Notes under the pieces: model-generated | The model's input: the letters and a program-made list of their open reading frames with translations, nothing else | Told to the model about the DNA's origin: nothing | The model's database searches: none | NCBI GenBank assembly: GCA_041399085.1 | Contig: JAWKTM010000009.1 | Location: 62,001 to 126,000 of the forward strand | Length of the DNA stretch: 64,000 bases | Reading direction: 5' to 3' | Origin: JAWKTM01 sp041399085 | GTDB taxonomy: Bacteria; Planctomycetota; Planctomycetia; Pirellulales; Pirellulaceae | Made by a program: the position numbers and the translations under genes | Part shown: positions 9,540 through 18,922 of the stretch, one piece after another | How the letters are laid out: each line of letters opens with the position of its first letter | Numbering within the stretch: position 1 is the first letter of the stretch

Positions 9540-9561
9540 GTTTGTATTATCTTCGCGTCAT

Positions 9562-10047
9562 CTAACGTTTCCGCTTCTTCTTACCGCGTTTCTTCGCCGA
9601 ATCGTCCGGCCTGCGTTCGTGTTTCAGCCGCCGAAGCTCCAGACGATACAGCTTCTCGATCATCTCGTTTTGCCGCTGGATCGTTTGGAAAGCGGCCTTG
9701 TAGCCGAACGGGTCGAAGTCGCGGCTCATCTCGGCATGATGGCGGCTCGTGTTTTCGATCGCCGTGGCCACGCGATCGGCCGTGCCGTTGAGCGAATCAC
9801 CGAACCGCTCGAACGCCTCGGCCGCCGCGCGCAAGTCCGCGGCGGCTTGCCCCATCTCTTGCAGATTCATGCCACCGAGCAGTTTGCCTTGCAACGCGCC
9901 CGAAATGTCCCAGCCTTTCGCCGTGCCCGACGCTTCTTTCGTTTCGCCGGATTCGGCGGACGGTTTCGTCTGAGCCGCTGCGGAGTCGGCCAGCGCGATG
10001 GCAAGCACGGTCGAGCAGAAGCACGCGGCCAAGAATCGAGTTGCCAT
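9562..10047 (-). CDS. Small secreted protein with basic tail
   Basis: A 161-residue protein with a clear signal peptide (MATRFLAACFCSTVLAIALADSAAAQ, cut after about residue 26). The mature part is Ala/Glu-rich and helical (MGQAAADLRAAAEAFERFGD, residues 65-85) and probably coiled-coil. It ends in a strongly basic Lys/Arg tail (KKRGKKKRKR). I do not recognise the family. It lies 22 bp upstream of the AOR gene on the same strand, so co-transcription is possible, but an exported helical protein and a cytoplasmic AOR have no obvious shared job. The basic tail could bind nucleic acid or an anionic surface. Confidence 0.7.
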   Translation of the reverse strand: MATRFLAACFCSTVLAIALADSAAAQTKPSAESGETKEASGTAKGWDISGALQGKLLGGMNLQEMGQAAADLRAAAEAFERFGDSLNGTADRVATAIENTSRHHAEMSRDFDPFGYKAAFQTIQRQNEMIEKLYRLELRRLKHERRPDDSAKKRGKKKRKR

Positions 10048-10308
10048 CAGCGAAGCTCCGGGGACACGTTCGTAGCATGAATCGTCGGCGAGCGAACGCT
10101 CATCATGCTGAGCCGTCCCGCGCGGCTTGTCAAACCGCGCTTCCGCACTTTGTTCGCCTTGTCCGCTGGTCTACGATTACGACGCGCTAGCGGTTTGGCA
10201 TCCGTTGCGTTGAACCCGCTTGCCACCAAACCTCCTCGCCCGGTCGATCACCATTGGCTGGTGGATTTTCGACTCGGCTTTTCCCGCCTACTTCGGAAAG
10301 GAATAACG

Positions 10309-11028
10309 ATGAATCGTTTCCCGTATTGGCTCGCCTTGGCCGCCGCCCTGTTGTGTGGCGGCGCGACGCGAGCGGATGAACTGCCCGCCGCCTCGCCCAA
10401 AGGAACCGAATTGGCCCCGACGGCCAAAGCACATGCCAGCTACGGCATCGGTCTGCAAGTCGGCCGGAGTCTGCAAAGCAGCGGTTTCGACTCGCAATTG
10501 TTCGACGCCGATCAGTTTGTCAAAGGCGTGCTGGATTCGCTGGCCGGCAAGGAATCGGCGCTGACCGACAAGCAATTGGAAGCCGCGATGATGGCACTCG
10601 ACAGCGCCGTGAACGCTCGTCGTTCGCAAGCGGGCGACAAGAACAAGACCGACGGCGAAGCGTTCCTGGCCGCCAACGCCAAGAAGCCCGGCGTGAAGGT
10701 GTTGCCCAGCGGTTTGCAGTACAAGGTGATCAAGTCCGGCACTGGCGAGTCGCCGAAGAAAACCGATCAAGTGACGACGCATTACGAAGGCCGCTTGATT
10801 AACGGCAAGGTCTTCGACAGCTCGATCGCTCGCGGCGAACCCGCCACGTTTCCGGTCGGCGGCGTAATCAAGGGTTGGGTCGAGGCGCTTCAGTTGATGA
10901 AGGTCGGCGACAAATGGCAGCTCTACATCCCGTCCGAGTTGGCCTACGGCGCTCGCGGTGCCGGCTCGGACATCGGCCCGAATTCCGTACTGATCTTCGA
11001 CATCGAGCTGCTGGACATCCCGAAGTGA
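10309..11028 (+). CDS. FKBP-type peptidyl-prolyl isomerase, exported (Mip/FkpA-like)
   Basis: The 239-residue protein begins with a signal peptide (NRFPYWLALAAALLCGGAT), then an N-terminal dimerisation-type helical region (ASYGIGLQVGRSLQSSGFD to about 120). The FKBP domain fills the C-terminal half: LPSGLQYKVIKSGTG, VTTHYEGRLINGKVFDSS, IPSELAYGARGAG and ending SVLIFDIELLDI. It would catalyse proline isomerisation during folding of exported proteins. I start at the ATG at 10309 because GGAAAGGA sits 6-13 bp upstream and the signal peptide begins there; an in-frame extension back to 10105 looks non-coding. A strong terminator follows at 11104. Confidence 0.93.
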   Translation: MNRFPYWLALAAALLCGGATRADELPAASPKGTELAPTAKAHASYGIGLQVGRSLQSSGFDSQLFDADQFVKGVLDSLAGKESALTDKQLEAAMMALDSAVNARRSQAGDKNKTDGEAFLAANAKKPGVKVLPSGLQYKVIKSGTGESPKKTDQVTTHYEGRLINGKVFDSSIARGEPATFPVGGVIKGWVEALQLMKVGDKWQLYIPSELAYGARGAGSDIGPNSVLIFDIELLDIPK

Positions 11029-11103
11029 CCCCAGCACACGGGAGCACGAAGCTCCTGCTGAGTCATTCCATCACGACTCCCCAACCGACATCGTCCCCAC
11101 ACC

Positions 11104-11144
11104 AAATCCGCGGCGGAAGGCAACATGCCCGCCGCGGATTTTTT
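11104..11144 (+). terminator. Rho-independent terminator after the FKBP gene
   Basis: A perfect 13-bp stem, AAATCCGCGGCGG (11104-11116) pairing with CCGCCGCGGATTT (11129-11141), encloses a 12-base loop and runs into a T tract (11139-11144). It lies 76 bp after the FKBP stop. The flanking A run makes it possibly bidirectional. Confidence 0.85.
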
Positions 11145-11313
11145 CGTTTGCCGGTTCCACGGCGCATGAAAGGCAAAAGGCCCCACCATTCACATCCAAT
11201 GAAGGAAATGGATCGAATCAATAAGCGGTTGGGGGCACGCCCATAGCGAAGCGGTAGGCGAGGAAGGCTGGGGCGATGCGCAACGTGGAAGGTAACCACT
11301 GGAGCCTGCTACC

Positions 11314-11380
11314 CACGCCCATCGAAGACTCTGGGCGTGCCACCCGATCCATCGAAGACTCTGGGCGTGCCACCCGATCC
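11314..11380. repeat. Hairpin element with perfect 30-bp tandem duplication
   Basis: CACGCCCA (11314-11321), loop TCGAAGACTC, TGGGCGTG (11332-11339) forms a perfect 8-bp-stem hairpin. A 30-bp unit beginning ATCGAAGACTCTGGGCGTGC is present twice head to tail, identical at 11321-11350 and 11351-11380. A damaged copy lies at 6448-6477. It sits just after the RraA-like gene's 3' end on the other strand and looks like a dispersed intergenic palindrome. Confidence 0.85.
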
Positions 11381-11397
11381 GCGCCCAAAGCACACGG

Positions 11398-12066
11398 TCA
11401 AAGCACGCCATACCGCTGGAATACTTCGGTCGCCAACATACCGGCTCGAATCGCGTCGCGGACCTCGTTCTCGGCATGCACCTTCTCCCAAGCTCGGCCG
11501 ATCACTTCGGATTCCACATCGCGCGGCACAACCACCACGCCGTCGCGGTCGGCAAACACCAAATCGCCCGGCGAGAACCGGACGCCATCGATCTCGACCG
11601 GCACGTCCACGTCGACCACGCGCTGCCGATCGCGGCTGTCGTACGGGCAGACGCCCCGAGCGTACACGCAGAAGTCCATGTCGTTCATCTTCGTGACATC
11701 GCGGACCGCACCGTCCACGATCGCACCGACACAGCCGCGATTCGCCGCCGCCGTCGAAAGCAACTCGCCCCAAATCCCCGACCGCATCGAACCACCGGCC
11801 GCCGCGATCAGCACGTCGTCCGATTGGCAACCATCGACCGCTTGCAATTCCAATTCATAAGGCCGCGGGTCGACGTGATACATATCGGCCCACAACGTCG
11901 TCTTGCAGCGTCCCACCAGCAACCGATCAACCGTCCGCGGCGACAACGCGACTCGCGGCGAACAGTGCGTGCATCCCACGCTGTCCAGCGCGTCGCATAC
12001 CACCGCCACATACAACGACTCGCGCATCATCTTCAACGTGATCGAGCTGGGATCGACATTCGGCAT
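11398..12066 (-). CDS. RraA-like family protein
   Basis: This 222-residue protein matches the RraA / 4-hydroxy-4-methyl-2-oxoglutarate aldolase fold. Signatures are VCDALDSVGC near the N-terminus, SGIWGELLSTAAANRGCVGAIVDGAVRDV in the middle (the GXXGXXXRD-like metal/substrate loop) and GDLVFADRDGVVVVP. Members are either aldolases acting on oxo-acids or RNase E regulators. The conserved GELLSTAA and DGAVRD residues fit the enzymatic branch, but the substrate cannot be read from sequence. I place the start at the ATG at 12066 (MPNVDPSSI); an upstream in-frame ATG at 12099 is possible. It is monocistronic. Confidence 0.88.
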   Translation of the reverse strand: MPNVDPSSITLKMMRESLYVAVVCDALDSVGCTHCSPRVALSPRTVDRLLVGRCKTTLWADMYHVDPRPYELELQAVDGCQSDDVLIAAAGGSMRSGIWGELLSTAAANRGCVGAIVDGAVRDVTKMNDMDFCVYARGVCPYDSRDRQRVVDVDVPVEIDGVRFSPGDLVFADRDGVVVVPRDVESEVIGRAWEKVHAENEVRDAIRAGMLATEVFQRYGVL

Positions 12067-12317
12067 CGGTAAACTTTCCACAAGCAGCAAGGCAACCAAT
12101 CGTCACAAGAGTCCGCCATGGCAAAGCCGGCCGATCCAATCGGGGCAACATCGGCCGGATCAACAACACGCATCGGGCCACAGTCTATCGCAAACCGTCG
12201 CCCCGCGCGGCCTGACTGCCAACAGCCCGCGTTGCTTGCCGATCAACACGTCAGCGGCCAAACTAACAGGGAAAGCCGGAGCGCGGTTGCCGAGCAATTT
12301 TGAGGAACTGCCCGTTC

Positions 12318-14000
12318 ATGTCAGAACCCGTTCAATGCCCGAACTGCGATCACCGCTTTCTTCCGCGGACTTCCGACGCGCCGCCGTCCAATCCGCCGCC
12401 GTTCAATCCGCCGCCGACATCGGGCACTTCGTCCACGCCGCCAACCGCCGAAGTGGACCAGTCACCTTCGATCGTGGCCGTTTCTAGCCGCTCGAACCGC
12501 TCGCCGAAAAAGACCTCCTGGGCAACCCGAGTCCGCTGGAGTGCGGCGGCGATCGCCGCGTTGGCCTTGATCGGTTTCGCGGCCGCCTTCGCCAATTGGC
12601 CGGAGGCCGAGCCGGCGCGACGAAACGTGGTCACGTTGCCCCAAGCCGTTGAGGAAGACCCGACTGCCGCTGGCGGACACGAAACTCCGTCATCGCCCGA
12701 AGCCGCTCCATCAACCGACCGGACCGCCGAACCAACCGAACCAACCACTCGCTCGACCGCGCCGCCCATCGCCGCGCGGCTCCCCGAACTAGAACGAGCC
12801 ATCGTGCGCATCGAAGCGCTCGGCCCCGGCGACAATACCACGCTCGGCTCCGGATTCGTCATTGACTCCAGCGGTTTGATCGCCACGAACTATCACGTGA
12901 TGGCCGAAGCGACGGCGGCTCAAGCCCGCTTCAACGACGGAGCGGCCTACGACATCGCGGGCTATGTGGCCGTGCGGCCTGACGACGACCTCGCGATCGT
13001 CAAGCTCAAACAATCGCCGCCCAGCCTGACCGCCATGACCCTGCGGCGGCAAGACGACCCGCGTCAACTCTCGACGGTGGTCGCCATCGGCCATCCGCTT
13101 GGAATCGACTTTTCGCCAGTCGATGGCCGCGTCAGCCGCGTGCTGCAAACATCCGAATTGCCCAGCCACTCGCGGCAATTTCTGCGGCAACTCATGACCG
13201 GCGACGCCGATCATCGCTGGATTCAACACACCGCCCCGATCTCGCCCGGCAACAGCGGCGGCCCGTTGCTGAACGAACAAGGCGAAGTCGTCGGCATCAA
13301 CACCTGGGTCGATCGCCAAAGCAGCTTCGGCTACGCGCTGCACGCCGCGCATCTGGCCGGTCTTCAGCCACGCGCCGACCAGCCGACGCCGGTCGAACCG
13401 CTCGCCCGCTACGCCCGCAAGGAAGCCCGAGTCGCCCGACTGCTGGCCGAGCTCAAACCGGCCCGCGTCGAAGAACTGTTAACCGCCGGCTCGGCCATGC
13501 AATGGCGGCCTGCCGACGCCGACCAATACGAAACGCTGCAACAGTTGGCTTGGGCGATCACCGTTGTCAACTTACCCAATTCGCTGATCGGCCCCGGCGG
13601 TTTGGAAGACATGCGGCTGCGCGAACTGACCGCCGTCTGTGACCAAATCGTCACCCGTTTGAAGCAGCAAAAGTGGAACGGCCCTGGCCAATTACTGTTG
13701 GTCAACGAATACGCGGCCGAGCAGATCGAGCGTCCGATGGCCGGCTTGTTCTTCTTCGGCACCATCCAGCGCGAAGTCACCGGCCCATCCGGCGCTCGCG
13801 GCTTGATCGTCGAGCTGGCCGGCATGAATCGCGAACTGTTCGTGCCGCTGGAAGGCCAGCTCAGCATCCCCGCCGCCGGCGAACAATGCCTAATCCTGGG
13901 CGTCAACTACGACGGCCACACAATCCGCTACGGCAACAACCCCCTGCAACCCATCACCGCCCCCGTCATCGCCACCCGCACGCTTATCACGATCGACTGA
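12318..14000 (+). CDS. Membrane-anchored trypsin-like serine protease (S1C-like)
   Basis: The 560-residue protein starts with a partial zinc-ribbon (CPNCDHRF) and a Pro-rich stretch (PPSNPPPFNPPPTSG). One transmembrane helix follows (about 75-95), then a Thr/Pro-rich linker. The trypsin-like domain starts near 165. The catalytic triad is visible as His193 (ATNYHVMAEA), Asp at 223-224 (DDDLAIVKL) and Ser near 313 (SPGNSGGPLL). No PDZ domain follows; instead there are about 220 residues of unassigned helical and beta sequence. It resembles HtrA/DegP in its protease core but would be tethered with the protease outside the membrane. The ATG at 12318 is preferred over 12300 because the zinc-ribbon cysteines follow it at once. 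Confidence 0.9.
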   Translation: MSEPVQCPNCDHRFLPRTSDAPPSNPPPFNPPPTSGTSSTPPTAEVDQSPSIVAVSSRSNRSPKKTSWATRVRWSAAAIAALALIGFAAAFANWPEAEPARRNVVTLPQAVEEDPTAAGGHETPSSPEAAPSTDRTAEPTEPTTRSTAPPIAARLPELERAIVRIEALGPGDNTTLGSGFVIDSSGLIATNYHVMAEATAAQARFNDGAAYDIAGYVAVRPDDDLAIVKLKQSPPSLTAMTLRRQDDPRQLSTVVAIGHPLGIDFSPVDGRVSRVLQTSELPSHSRQFLRQLMTGDADHRWIQHTAPISPGNSGGPLLNEQGEVVGINTWVDRQSSFGYALHAAHLAGLQPRADQPTPVEPLARYARKEARVARLLAELKPARVEELLTAGSAMQWRPADADQYETLQQLAWAITVVNLPNSLIGPGGLEDMRLRELTAVCDQIVTRLKQQKWNGPGQLLLVNEYAAEQIERPMAGLFFFGTIQREVTGPSGARGLIVELAGMNRELFVPLEGQLSIPAAGEQCLILGVNYDGHTIRYGNNPLQPITAPVIATRTLITID

Positions 14001-14083
14001 TCGGCGAACGGAACGTTTCCCAACTCGCGCCCGAACTCCGGTAACGCGAACCGTTCCGCTAGCAGCGCTGCGTGGATTCGTGG

Positions 14084-14222
14084 CTTTCCAACTCGGCTTG
14101 TCGAATCCGGCGGGATCGGCGATAAGCCGTGCTGGCCGAAAATAGAGGCGCGGGATCGCAATCCGTGAACGCCCGTGCGAGTGAAGCCAGGGAAGTTGCG
14201 GGGTTCGTGGCGGCGGAAGCTG
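14084..14222. repeat. 139-bp direct repeat, left copy
   Basis: This sequence recurs at 22239-22377 in the same orientation with five mismatches in 139 positions and no gaps. It starts CTTTCCAACTCGGCTTGTCG and ends GGCGGCGGAAGCTG. The two copies bracket the block of broken genes between 14.25 and 22.14 kb. Two frames stay open through it on the minus strand, but neither is a recognised protein. Confidence 0.9.
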
Positions 14223-14249
14223 GAAATTACGCCCCGGCCAACCTCCTTC

Positions 14250-15120
14250 TTAGCCAATTTCTGCGAGGTCGCTGAATCGAGGAGGGTTCACCACCACCGC
14301 CGACGAGCATCTGCTGAGGCCGATTCCCCGCCAGGACGCAGAGTCGAACGGATGTCCACCGTCGTATCGGTGAATAGACTCTCCGCCCACTTTCGCGAAA
14401 TTATCCAGCACGGAGCAATTATACCAGTATGTTTGCGTCTCCCATTTCGCCACGATTCCTCCGCCATACCCCGCGCTGCTGTTGCCGACGAACCAGCAAT
14501 CGACGAATGAAGCCAGTGTGGCGTCGTTGTAGAGGCTGCCACTGCCGAAATAGTCGCTCGTTCCGGTAGCCTTATTTCTTATAAAGGCATCGCTGGAACT
14601 CACATAACGCCCCACCAGTTGCTGAGCCGCCTCCAGCGCGGAGCCACGTTTTTCCAAAAATACAGTGGTCGGCTTTTAATTGCCCTATCATTGAATGCTG
14701 AAACCCCGCAATTAATCATTCCGCCGCCATACATACTGCAGCGGTTCTCGGCAATTAAACATCCCTCCAACGTGGATTTCCTCGCCAACAGATTCCTCCG
14801 CCTCGAACCGCCGCATGATTGTCGACGATCATGCACCAGACGAGTGGTTCGCCATGATCGATCAACATGATGCCGCCACCATCTCCATCGGAAGGTTGCC
14901 TCGTTTCCACTTCATCCGCCAAGACGGCGGTCACTGGCATTCCTCACCGGAAAATCACGAATCCATCCAAAACGGCGTTGCTGTCATTGCCCTGGGATAG
15001 CACAACGAAAACTATTGTCATCGCGGTTCTCAGCCGGAAAAATCGTCGCCGGCCAAATCACCGCTCAAGACCGCCGGATGTTGTGTTTGGGGATCTCTCT
15101 GATCGATGATTTGTACTGTC
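14250..15120 (-). pseudogene. Right-handed beta-helix surface protein remnant
   Basis: Fragments in three frames together resemble secreted parallel beta-helix proteins with polymorphic-membrane-protein style repeats. They run LSGDLAGDD (near 15060), AVLDGF (near 14960), GDGGGIMLIDHG (near 14880), CMIVDNHAAVRGGGI (near 14820), LIAENRCSMYGGGM (near 14740) and WFVGNSSAGYGGGIVA (near 14480). The GGG(I/M) turns spaced by about 25-40 residues are the hallmark. At least three frame changes occur. It would have been an extracellular or cell-surface protein. Its ends are not certain, and it may begin further up, near 15430. Confidence 0.6.
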
Positions 15121-15486
15121 GAATCTCACCAAGTAATATCACTCGATTACGCAGACGAAACGAGGCGGATCGGTCGCCCGCGCGGCTGGGGAATAGCGTC
15201 CTCGCGGCGACCCAGATTCTTATGTCTTGGTTAAGAACGCTTCCACCGAATCCAAGGCAGCGGCAAGATCGAGCCGTAGGCCGATCGCCACGTTGTGCCG
15301 CTCTCCGCGCTCGTGGCTGGCTACCTTTGGCTGACACGAATAATCCGGAGGACGCCTGACTTCGCGCCAGTGGTCGATCCCTGGGCGATTGCGATCGTCG
15401 ACGGACCGCTTGGGTTGTAACGCGGCTCAACGTGCAACCTGATGGAAACGCGTCGATGAATCTCGATCTTTAAAGTGGCTTTAATC

Positions 15487-17064
15487 TCAAACGTCCGAGA
15501 CACTTCCGACTACGACAATCTCATAGCTTCCGAACGGCAGTTCCATTTTCCTCGCGCCGTCTCGAGCTCCTACAGCGACAATCACCTCTGTTCCCGCCGC
15601 AAGGCCAGAATCGTACATTTGAAGACGACGGGGAAAACTGGACAATGCCCGAGGACGAAATCACCGAAGGATAATTCGCCAACAACAATATGATCACCAC
15701 GAATGATGACATCAGCGTCCATAATTTGTTTTGTCCATGGCGGGCAGGCAACCGCCTGATCACGAATCGACAAGCCCGTCCTTGTGCCGGGACCATGCGG
15801 TGAAAATGTTAGCCAAGCTCGTCACTGCTCCAGCGTTGCAAGGTTGTCGCGACTTGGTGTGCCGAGGTTGGCCGAAGGCAAGGATCCAATGCCAGTAGTT
15901 GGGCGCAGAAGATCAGCAAGGTTTGCGGGAGTTCATGACGCGATGTAACGCGTGGCGTTCGTGGAGGAAATCAGTTCCACGGATACACTAAATCGAGCGT
16001 CGGACTTTGCGGTACCTCACCGTATAACAAGAAATACAAAAGATGCCGAGGCTATACAAGTCAGGAGCGAATCGTGGCTAAATGGTTACTCACGCTGTCG
16101 GGCGGCATGTACGCGAGCGTACCCATGACGCGTGGTTGGAGTTGACGGCTGGGCAAATGGCGCGCAATCTGCCAAGAGCGTCGCTGCCGGAAGTCCACTA
16201 GCTTAATTTGCGGGAAACAAGACACTCGCGAACAAGCACCTACCGAGGGATTTTCCGACGCCATGGCCGCCGTCAGCATGAGATCTGAAGGCTTGATGTC
16301 AATGATGCAATACACCAAATTGATGCAGACAGTCCAAGGCCAACGCCGCCTGGGCGCCCCACCCGCAGACCGAAGCCACAGCCAAGCGGGCCAAACGATC
16401 AACCTGCCGCTTCAGGTCACAGCCGGCGATATGTTCCGCACATCACCAGAAACGGTGGATTATCCGTTAGGTTTGCCCGAACATCCGCACGATGTTCGGA
16501 TGTCGGATCATCGAAAGTATCGCGTGCGCTTCATTTGCCAACCCTTCACGCTCCCGACTCATCCGATGGATTGCCCAGCATGATCGTGGCCGATCGCCAT
16601 TATTGACTCCTCCACGGTCGACTGCTCGAAAGATTCGGATTGTCGTACCGCGTCCAATTTCCTAAATAATAAGCGTTCGAGCAGGTATTCCATCTCGCCA
16701 TTGAAGGGCAATCGCATGCGTCGCGGGGGACAGGCTGGCTGCGTTGTGATTCTGAAAGCTCGCCTTGCCAGGCGCGTCCCATACGTGGAGCGAGCAGCAA
16801 CATGTGAAGCAAAGCCCCGGAGTCAGAAGCCGTTTAGCCGCGTCACTGGAATCGAGATTGGAACCGCGACGCCAAGGACACAGCATTTGCTCTTCCCCGT
16901 CGCGAACCACGTTGTCGCATTCCAGGCATTCTTCTAGGTGCTTTGCGACGGTCGCTTCGGGCAACCGTTAGGTCGCCAAGGACATACCGATTCAATTCTT
17001 CTGCTGGACAACTCTTTGGGAACTCCTCCGACGTTATCATGATCGCAAACTCCCGCACTGCCAT
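15487..17064 (-). pseudogene. Ser/Thr protein kinase with N-terminal zinc-finger segment, frameshifted
   Basis: Pieces in changing frames line up as one planctomycete-type Ser/Thr kinase. The N-terminus reads SCPAEELNRYVLGDL then HLEECLECDNVV (16900-17040), like the Cys/His anti-sigma-type finger placed before many such kinases. The kinase core follows: EAHAILSMIRHPNIVRMFG (near 16490, helix C), DIKPSDLMLTAAM (near 16290), IKLVDF (near 16200), VMGTLAYMPPDS (near 16110), DLYSLGIF (near 16050) and LLALDPCLRPTSAHQVATTL (near 15870). The catalytic loop His-Arg-Asp is damaged (CIIDIKP). A tail of unknown type ends MELPFGSYEIVVVGSVSDV at a stop at 15487. More than six frame breaks are needed. Confidence 0.65.
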
Positions 17065-17128
17065 TTAGGCGATCTACCCCACAAAGTGCCAGCGAGCTTG
17101 ATTAAAGGTTCCAATGACTTCACCGCCG

Positions 17129-18008
17129 CTAATTGTAGCAAGCTTGATACGTTCCCACCAGAACTGGGTCCGAATCACCGTCTCGCTCAAAAGCGGACGG
17201 AGCCGTCACAAAAACAAAGTTCGCAACTGCCAGGATGAAAACTTGAGCGCGGAGTTGTTTCCGTTCATCGGAAATCCCCGCGCTTCCTAAAATATCCAGC
17301 TGCCCAGTTATCGGGCGTGCCGGCCCAATAAGCGTCGCCGAATGTATACAGGCCGACCCAAGCACGCTCGCCTACCAAGAACGTACTCGAGGTTCCGTCC
17401 TTAATATCGCTAAGTCGCGTGGAACTGTTGTGGGCGAACGCTCCGTCGCTACGTCCATCACAATTCTCGCATATCTGCTTCTTGCCAAAACAGGCGATGT
17501 AGTTGGAAACTGCCTGGGGCAGTCCAGGGGACGGCGGCAGGTTGTTGGGTCGTGTCGGGGCCATTATCCGACGCACACCGGTAGATTTCCAACAGACTGG
17601 ATTGGCCACGAAATTGGCATTGCCGGGCGATTGGTTGATCGGCTCGGAAAGTCAATCTGGTCGTGCAAGGGCACTTGATCCATTTGCCAGATAAATGCCG
17701 CCCAGCCAAACTGCTGTCAGGGAGGCGACGATGGGATGTTATAAGACGTGTCGAGCCAACCGGGAGGAAACGAGCCCAACGCGTCGTGATATGCGTAAGG
17801 CTAGGCCGATTTGCTTTAAGTGGTCTTTGCACTGCGTGTTTCGAAGCGGCCTCTTCGCGCTGACTGAACCGCCGGAAGCAACAGGGCCAAAGCAGTCCGA
17901 CACCGTACTGACTCGAAGAGTTCGACAAGCGTGAAGCCAGACAAACGACGGTATGTCCACCGGGCGCCGCCGAATTTGTTTGCGAGCAACGATTTGAATT
18001 CTCATCAT
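17129..18008 (-). pseudogene. DUF1559 (pseudopilin-like) protein, frameshifted
   Basis: Starting from ATG codons at 18005-18008, frames joined together give the planctomycete DUF1559 pattern. They include ALALLLPAVQSAR and NTQCKDHLKQIGLAL near 17830, YHDALGSFPPGW near 17760, YRCASDNGPDTTQQPAAVPW near 17550, SNYIACFGKKQI near 17480, and IKDGTSSTFLVGERAWVGL near 17370. These secreted proteins carry a type-IV-pilin-like N-terminus and are present in very many copies in planctomycetes, with unknown function. Here at least four indels break the frame. The N-terminal prepilin helix is also poorly preserved. Confidence 0.7.
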
Positions 18009-18154
18009 GTGACCCCTTGGAGTGAAAAGTGACGCATCGCGTTTCGACGGCGGCCTGTTGCCAAGTACACGGGAAAGCGGACGATGACCGTGGCAAGCGA
18101 GCTGCGTCCGATTAAGCGTTAGTGTAAACCAGCACCCAGGTGACCCCTGCAACA

Positions 18155-18922
18155 TCATGAACGGTCGCGCCGGGGCAGCGTTACGCGATTTTGCCTTTTT
18201 CCGGTAACGTCCGATCCGTCGGACCTGCTCACCGACACCGCCGCGACGCGACTAAGATGCGCTCGTGGCGCCGGCAGCGCAGGGCGGTGGCGACGTTCCC
18301 GTGTCAATGACGGCTCCAAGGAATGAAGAATCCGTCCGGCTCCTACTCGAGTTAGCTCGCCAAATTCGTCGATTAGACGACGGCGAACGCGGTGGACGGC
18401 CTGCCGAACGGCGTTGGCCGTACCCACCCTTACGACATCCGATGGCGACCTCCCTAGATTGACGACGAGATCGAAACATCGCCAAGTCGTTGGGGAAAAC
18501 CGTCTCTGAACAAGCTCCCAGCGCGTTCCACCAAGATCAACATTTCGCGCTGCTCGATTTCTTTAAGTTCCGCCGTGGTGCAGTTGGCTCAGCCACCCCA
18601 CGTAGCCATTGAGCGTTAGAGACTCCGCGCTGTCGTTGTCGAAGATGATCCGTAAGATTCCTTACGATGCGTTTTAACCAACCGCGAAAGGCAAATTCCC
18701 GCCCACGTTGAAAATACCGGTGGTCGGTCACCCGGAAAGAGGCAGTTGTGTTGGCAAATCCTCGCAGCCTCGCGCGACAAACCCGCGTCGCGAAACCATT
18801 GTTCGATTAAGGCGCGTAGAGCTGAACCAATCGCGTCCAATCGGCGTCCGACGTACGCGCGCGCTGCAAGCGTTAAAGCAAGCTAGCGACGTCAGCGGAT
18901 TGTGGGATGGATTGTCGTTCAT
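18155..18922 (-). pseudogene. ECF-type RNA polymerase sigma factor, frameshifted
   Basis: The ATG at 18922 overlaps the stop of the upstream kinase/formylglycine gene in the sequence ATGA, so the pair was translationally coupled. Sigma region 2 is seen as FRGWLKRIVRNLTDHLRQRQ (near 18650). Region 4 is seen as WRCFDLVVNLGRSPSDVV and GTANAVRQAVHRVRRRLIDE (18370-18470). Between them ELKEIEQREMLILVERAG (near 18550) is in a further frame. At least three frame changes are needed. In planctomycetes such sigma factors commonly sit beside Ser/Thr kinases and control surface or secreted proteins; the DUF1559 and beta-helix genes downstream fit that. Confidence 0.7.

Noticed and set aside
13928..14257. 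Minus-strand frame through the left 139-bp repeat
   Set aside because: The open reading continues in the second copy, but in two frames at once, so it is more likely a repeat effect than a gene.
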